From Artemia franciscana (taxonomy: Eukaryota > Arthropoda > Branchiopoda > Anostraca > Artemiidae), in contig NC_088883.1 in assembly GCF_032884065.1 (NCBI RefSeq), forward strand, positions 26,673,355-26,737,354: a stretch of 64,000 nucleotides of DNA. The letters are read 5' to 3'. A model generated the notes under the pieces. It made no database searches, was not told the origin of the DNA, and saw nothing but the letters and a program-made list of their open reading frames with translations. Positions 57,950 through 64,000 of this stretch are shown here, one piece after another. Made by a program: the position numbers and the translations under genes. The first letter of the stretch is position 1. Each line of letters begins with the position of its first letter.

Positions 57950-60600
57950 CTCCTCAATTACCTCCTCAAGCTGTTTGTTAGTGTATCTAATATTAAATTG
58001 TTCTTTACCCTCCTCATTACGAGCTGCTTATTATTGTATCTAATATTAAATTGTTCGTTACCCTCCTCAAACCGAGCTATATTATTGTATCTAATACTAA
58101 ATTGTTCTTTGCCCCCCTTAAACCGAGCTATTGTATCTAATATTAAGTTGTTTTTTCCCTCCTTAAACCGAGCTATTGTATCTAATATTAAATTGTTTTT
58201 TCACTCCTCAAACCGAGCAAATTCTGTCTATTAGTTTTTCCGATCTCCTTCGTATTTACCTACTTTTTTATTTACCATCTATTGGTTTTCTTTGTTTTCT
58301 CTTATCTTCATTGATTGTCTTCATATGTAGAATTTTATTTCTTTTATTTACCCTCTTCAAACAGGACCCTTTGATGGTGTATCTAATATTAAATTGTTCT
58401 TTACCCTCCTCAAACCGAGCACTTTGTTGTTGTATCAAATGTTAAATTGTTCTTTACCCTCCTCACACCGAACAACTTTCATCTATTTGTTTTCTTCGTT
58501 TCCTCTGATCTTCTTCAGATTTCATCATGCGTAGAATTTTATTTCTTTTATTCACCCTCCTCAAACCGATCTATTTGTTAGTGTATCTAATATTAAATTG
58601 TTCTTTTCCCTCCTCATAACGAGCTGTTTATTGTTGTATTTAATATTAAATTTTCTTTACCCTCCTCAAACCGAGCTATGTTATTGTATCCAATATTATA
58701 TTGTTCTTTACCCTCCTCAAACCGAGCTTTTGTCGTTGTATCAAATGTTAAATTGTTCTTTACCCTCCTCCAACTAAGCTCTTCCTCCAAGCTCTTTGTT
58801 ATTGTAATATTATTTTTTTAACCCTCCTCACACCGAGTGAATTCTGTCTATTGGTACTTTTCATCATATGTAGAATTTATTTCTTTTGTTTACCCTCCTC
58901 AAATAGAGCTCTTTGATTTTGTATCAAATATTAAATCGATTTTCATCCTCATCAAACCGAGATGTTTGTTTGTTATTGTATCTATAATAATTTGTTTTTT
59001 TACCCCCTTAAACCGAACTCTTTGTTATTGTATCTAGTAGTAAAGTGTTCTTTACCCTCCTCAAACCGGGCTCTTTATTGTTGTATCTACTATTGAATTG
59101 TTCTTCACCCCCTTCAAACCGAGCACTTTGTTGCTATACCTCTTTCTTTCTTTACTCTTTCTTGCTCTTTCTTTACCTTCCTCACGCCGAACAGCTTCTG
59201 CTTATTGGTTTTCTTCGTTTCCTCTGACCCTCCTCAAACAGAGCTCTTTGGTGTCGTGTCTAATACTAAATTGTTCTTTACCCTCCTCAAATTGTTCTTT
59301 ACCCCCTTCAAACCGAGTTCTTTGCTGTTTTACTTCTTTCTTTTTTGCTCTTTCTTTACCCTCCTCAAACCGACTTCTTTGTTATTGTGTCTGATGTTAA
59401 ATTGTTCTTTACCCTCCTCGAATTGTTCTTTACCCCCTTCCAACCGAGCTCTTTGTTGTTTTACCTCTTTCTTTCTTTACTCTTTTTTGCTCTTTCTTTA
59501 CCCTCCTCACACCGAACAACTTCTTTGTATTTTCTAACTAATATTAAATTGTTCTAAACCCTTTTCAAACCAGGCTCTTTGTTGTTGTATCAAATGTTAA
59601 ACTGTTCTTTACTCTCCTTAAACCGAGCTCTTTGTTATTGTATTTAATATTAAATTGTTTTTAACCCCCCTCACACCAAGCAACTTCTGTTTATTGGTTT
59701 TATTCGTTTCCTCCGATCTTCTTCAGTTTTCATTATATGTAGAATTTTATTTCTTTTATTTACCCTCCTCAAATCGAGCTGTTTGTTAGTGTATCTAATA
59801 TTAAGTTGTTCTTTACCCTCCTCAAACCGAGCTGTTTATTATTGTATTTTATATTAAATGGTTTTTTACCCTCCTCAAACCGAGCTATCTTATTGCATCT
59901 TATGTTAAATTGTTCTTTACCCTCCTCAAACCCGGGCTCTTTGTTATTGTATCTATATTAAATTGTTCTTTACCCTCCTTAAACCGAGCTCTTTGTCATT
60001 TTATATAGATATTAAACTGTTCTTTACCCTCCTCAAACACAGCTCTTTGTTATTGTATCATATTAAATTGTTCTTAACCCTCCTGAAACCGACCTCTTTG
60101 TTGTTGTATCTAATATTAAATTGCTCCTCAAACCGAGCTCTTTGTTGTTATATCAAATGTAAAATTTTCATCATGTGTAGAATTTTAGTTCTTTTATTTA
60201 CTCTCCTCAAACAGAGCGCTTTGATGGTGTATCTGATATTAAATTGTTCTTTACCCTCCTCAAACCGAGCTGTTTGTTATTGTATCTAATATTAAATTGT
60301 TCTTTACCCTCCTCAATATTAATTTTTTACCCTCCTGTAATATTAAATTGTTCTTTACACTCCTCAATCTGAGCTCTTTGTTATTGTATCAATAATAAAT
60401 TGTTCTTTATCCTCCTTAAACCGAGCTCTTTGTTCTTGTATATAATGTTAATTTGTTCTTTAACCATCTCAAACCGAGCTCTTTATTATTGTATCTAATA
60501 TTGAATTGTTCTCTACCCTCCTCAAACCGAGCAACTTCTGTGGTTTTCTTTGTTTTCTCTGATCTTGTTCGATTTTCATCATTTTATTTCTTTTATTTCC
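57950..60600 (+). repeat. 53-bp satellite array, about 2.65 kb
   Basis: The unit is 'attgtatctaatattaaatt', 'gttctttaccctcctcaaac', 'cgagctctttgtt' (53 bp). About 45-50 degenerate units, some shortened or joined. A second, longer cassette with 'catatgtagaattttatttc' recurs near 57925, 58325, 58530, 58865, 59735 and 60175. Leu/Ser/Pro-rich frames (NCSLPSSNRA) are translations of the unit. Confidence 0.93.
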
Positions 60601-61164
60601 AAGATACGTTTTATCCCCTTTCCTACTTGTAAAATGAGCGTTTCAGCAACAGGTTTTTAATAATAGTAAAAAACATAATTTTTTCAATCACTCTCTTGTA
60701 AAAATTTACGTTCTGTGTTTAGTCTATAAACTATTTTTGATTGTAAAAAAAAGTGGCAGCACATTTCCACTGCAATTGATTGGGAGATGGCTATTAAGGC
60801 AACCGACATTGCTTAATTCAGATTTTCGTAGCGCATGTCCGCATCCATTTAGGACCCGACCATTTTAGCCAAAATGGATGTGAATGCCACATAAGTAGCC
60901 AAAATATCCTGCGTAAAAAATAAACGCCAAAATATCCTAAGGCAACCTGGTAGTCGTTTTTTTATGAGGTATTTAGTATAAAAATATTTATTCAGTATAA
61001 AAACTAAAGTAAACGGAAGTGAATATCATCCGAGGCCCTATTCTCTGTGCAAATAATTATTTCAGTCAAGTATCGATTTTCTAACACAATAAGAATATTC
61101 AAAAATTAAAAAAAAAGGACAGAAAATCTAGAAATTTTCCCAATGTTCGCCATTTTTTTTTCGG
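60601..61164. other. Unassigned spacer
   Basis: No exon or repeat relation seen. A 'ccaaaatatcct' word is doubled near 60900-60940. Confidence 0.35.
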
Positions 61165-61655
61165 TAATATCCTAAGTTGAGATGCAAATTTTATCTCGTC
61201 AAACGAAAGGTGGCGAGTCATTTTTTTCTATTCCAACTCTTAATCTCTACCAGAAAAAGAAATTAAACAACAAATGTTATTGCTTCATAGATGCGCGTTT
61301 TCTGGAACGGTTGTTTCCAGCATTTTTATCTTTATAATGAACTTCTAAGCATTTTTATGTCTTGGAGCGAGCTTGATAGATATCACCTAAAGCAAATGTA
61401 GTCACTCTCCAAACTCTTGAACTTCTTAAGCGATCCTCAGCTAACATGCAAATTTTATCGCGCCAAATGGTAGATTTTTTTTGGCAAGTTTTTTCTTTTC
61501 TTTTTTTCTACAGAACCTTAACCTCTTCAAAAAAAAGACACGTGTCATTGCTTCGTAGAGGTGATGTTTTCTGGCGCGTTTGTTTCTCGATTTTTTGTTT
61601 TATTTTGTAAATGAACCCTTTAGCCGTTTCGAGTCTTTGGAAAGCCTTGGACAAT
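61165..61655. repeat. Diverged duplication, period about 264 bp
   Basis: 'atgcaaattttatctcgtca' near 61182 and 'atgcaaattttatcgcgcca' near 61446. Then 'attgcttc(a/g)tagatgc/aggtg' and 'gttttctgg' in both copies. Confidence 0.7.
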
Positions 61656-63715
61656 GTCTCCCAGCGAAATTATCCAATGTAGTCCTTCTGCTTTGTGGGT
61701 TCCATAATCTCATGAACTACTTGAACACGCTGGATTCAGAAAATTATTATTACAGCAGGAATTATTCGAAAAGAGATCGTGAGTAAGGTCTTTTCTTTGT
61801 AAGGTAATGCATCACTCACTTTATACACTCTTTTAAGTGTATGAAAGAATGGCGTTGATGGGTAGGAGGCATTCAAAACTTGTCTAGAAGACGCTAGAAG
61901 CTTCATAGAGAAAACTTTACCCAACAAACTTGAAATACTAGATGAAGCTCTTTAGCAATTTTGAAGCCCAACAAGTGAAGACGACTGTGAACGTGCTTGT
62001 GAGCTATAAAATGCACTTGAAGTGATTTCTCCTCTTCTTGTGGAGTAGAGTGAACTTTTGTAGACATGCACTGAACGTGTGAGAACTGGAAATCAGTATC
62101 TGGAAACTGGTGATCATTATGTAAGAGCCGTAGGTTGGAACCTACACTTGATTATCATGGTATAGATGATCTCAGTCTACTTTGCCACAGGAGATCACAA
62201 GTACGCAGTTGTGACTTTCAGTTAAACAGTAGAAATGCTCAACTTACCTGGAAAAACGCCGAAAACTTACGAACGGTTCTGATACTATATCTTCATTATA
62301 AGACCTTGCCTTAGATCCGCCTGTGCCTCCAGAGGCACCCGGGGCATCAGGATGGAGCCGCAAATCTTGCCCTAGGCTTGCTATTGCCATTATACCCTGC
62401 AACTGAGTCTACATTGAGTCGTTCAGGTTTTGCAGTTCTGTCTAGTACGTTCAGCGCATGGTATTTCTGTCGGCGAACTTTGTGACATCTGTCTGTGAAC
62501 TTTGCTGTGAAATAAACATTAAGCTCATTTCGCATTATAAGCCTTGTGCCTCAACAGAGACAGAGGTATCCTTGGAATTAAAAGGATAACGACAAATGTC
62601 AAAGCTTGCAATCAGTATCTTGCTATCCTTATGTTTCTTTATGCCATAGCTAGGTCACTGAAGGTGAAGCTGGATGTAGGTGATGAGATCTTAAAACATC
62701 ACAAAGATACCTTTGCATTTGTCAACAGGAATTGAAAGAGTCCTCTAGAAATGAGTCTCTAATGTAGTCCTTTTGCTCTGTGGATTCCAAAAACTCATAG
62801 ACTACTTGAAGATGCTGGCTTCAGAAAATTATTGTTACAGCAGGAATTCTTCAAAAAGAGACCGTGAGCAATGGTGTTCTTTGATAGATCATAGAGAAAA
62901 CTTTACCCAACAAACTTGAAATAATAGTTGAAGACCCTTAGCCATTTTGAAGCCCAACAAGTGAAGACGCACTGAACGTACACATGCACTGAACGTGTGC
63001 GAACTGGAAATCAGTATCTGGAAACTGGAGATCATTATGCGCTTAAAGAGCCGCATATTGGAACTCTCACTTGGATACCATGATACAGATGATCTCAGTC
63101 TACGTTGCCACAGGAGATCACAAGTACGCAGTTGTGACTTTCGGTTAAATAGTAGAAATAGCTCAACTTATCTGGAAAAACGCCGAAAACTTTCGACCTT
63201 TTCTGAAACGATAACTTTAGTTGTAAGACCTTGCCTTAGATCCGCCTGTACCTCCAGAGGCACCCAGGGCATGAGGAAGGAGCCGGAAATTTTGCCTCAG
63301 GTTTGCTATTGCCGATATACTCTGAAACTGAGGCTGGATTGAGGCGTTCAGGTTTTGCAGTTCCGTCTGGTACGTTCAGCACATGGTATTTCCTTCGGTA
63401 AACTTTGTGACATCTGTCCTAAGAGGCTGACCCATCTCGTCCCGGATGAATTTATTGACTATCCTCTGCTGCTAGTAAATGTTGAGAATTCTTCTGAGAG
63501 ATGTGGTCTCTAAAACGAAATTCTCCTCTCCTGTTCCTGGTTAAATGTCTTCGTTGCAAATGAACTTTGCTGTGAGATAAACATTAAGCTCATTTTGCAT
63601 TATAACCCTTGGGCCTCAACAGAGACATAGGTATCCCTGGAATTAAAAGCATAGCGACGAATGCCAAAGATTGCGATCAGTATCTAGCTATCCTTCTGTT
63701 TTTTTCTGCCTCAGA
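61656..63715. repeat. 1.08-kb tandem duplication with possible pseudogene
   Basis: Copy A (about 61678-62648) and copy B (about 62765-63710) share 'tagtcctt-tgct', 'agaaaactttacccaacaaa', 'gaactggaaatcagtatctg', 'tcacaagtacgcagttgtga', 'ttagatccgcctgt' and 'acattaagctcatttt/cgc'. Each has private insertions or deletions of 80-140 bp. On the minus strand, B reads RIVNKFIRDEMGQPLRTDVT, then LQNLNASIQPQFQSISAIAN and LGASGGTGGSKARSYN. A has a shortened version and a CAG|GTAAGT donor near 62252. This may be a dead coding exon pair of a gene I do not recognise. Confidence 0.7.
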
Positions 63716-64000
63716 CCTATATATTCCTGTCAGGACATGATAATCATATATTCGACATTCTCTGAATAAGAAGAATGACTAGTTGTTATAATACTTAATA
63801 TTCAGTAATCCTATGACATTATGTGAATAAATTTTTTATTTGGGTTTAATTAAACTTGTCTTATTACACGCGCTTGGGTAAAGTAAACCGTTGCATTTTA
63901 TAATACGAGCGGAATTTTAATGAATCAAAAAGTGACAAATCTGCTACCCCTTTTTTCCAATGACAAACGCTTGGGTGAAGTAAACCGGTGAATTTATGCT
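63716..64000. other. Unassigned right edge
   Basis: A doubled word 'cgcttgggtaaagtaaaccg' / 'cgcttgggtgaagtaaaccg' (63871 and 63968) suggests a further repeat that leaves the window. Confidence 0.4.

Noticed and set aside
57725-60289. Frames with repeated LLYLILNCSLPSSNRA
   Set aside because: Each is the 53-bp satellite read in one frame; 53 is not a multiple of 3, so frames only run for a few units.

Overview
This is a eukaryotic, AT-rich, repeat-saturated window. Split genes with GT-AG introns, AATAAA poly(A) signals, LINE, Helitron and SINE remnants and long (TA)n tracts point to an arthropod. A crustacean-like genome is my guess; I cannot name the species. There are no operons and no rRNA genes.

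Host genes. Three small split genes are supported by exons whose splice phases fit. Gene 1 (+): possible ATG-only exon at 4461-4463, then 6304-6466, 9813-9950 and 13466-13812. It encodes a signal peptide, a proline/glutamine-rich region and a hydrophobic segment. Gene 2 (-): one exon seen, 15589-16170, tail-to-tail with gene 1. Gene 3 (+): 39456-39747, 41622-41798 and 45078-45183, 5' end not found. Genes 1 and 3 share a layout: a Pro/Ser-rich stretch, then a GF-x-IF-x-VI-type hydrophobic segment followed by Lys, on an exon entered in the same phase. They may be a diverged local family of secreted or membrane proteins. None matches a family I can name with confidence.

Mobile DNA, left to right. 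0-5 kb: tandem blocks of about 303 and 331 bp and dispersed repeats. 5-13 kb: introns of gene 1, filled with a 1.6-kb non-autonomous family ('X') and a minus-strand Helitron (10932-12962) inserted in a (TA)n tract with textbook A|TC...CTAG|T ends. 18-25 kb: fold-back elements, a plus-strand Helitron derivative (about 20768-22770) and a 5'-truncated LINE (22853-24915), each bordered by (TA)n. 25-39 kb: LINE pieces (one with a good reverse transcriptase, 31856-33018 minus), MITE-like families and a 254-bp higher-order satellite (37850-38990). 39-45 kb: gene 3, whose intron carries three dead copies of its own exon and whose first donor site lies in a 185-bp tandem duplication. 45-64 kb: LINE, SINE and MITE debris, a 53-bp satellite of about 2.65 kb (57950-60600) and a 1.08-kb tandem duplication.

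The most notable structures are the Helitron/(TA)n/LINE nest, Helitrons with doubled ends and a shared internal minisatellite, the dead-exon array in gene 3, and the satellite grown from the end of a dispersed repeat. Repeat family letters (R, S, T, U, V, W, X, Y, Z) are local labels used only here. All similarities were judged by eye.
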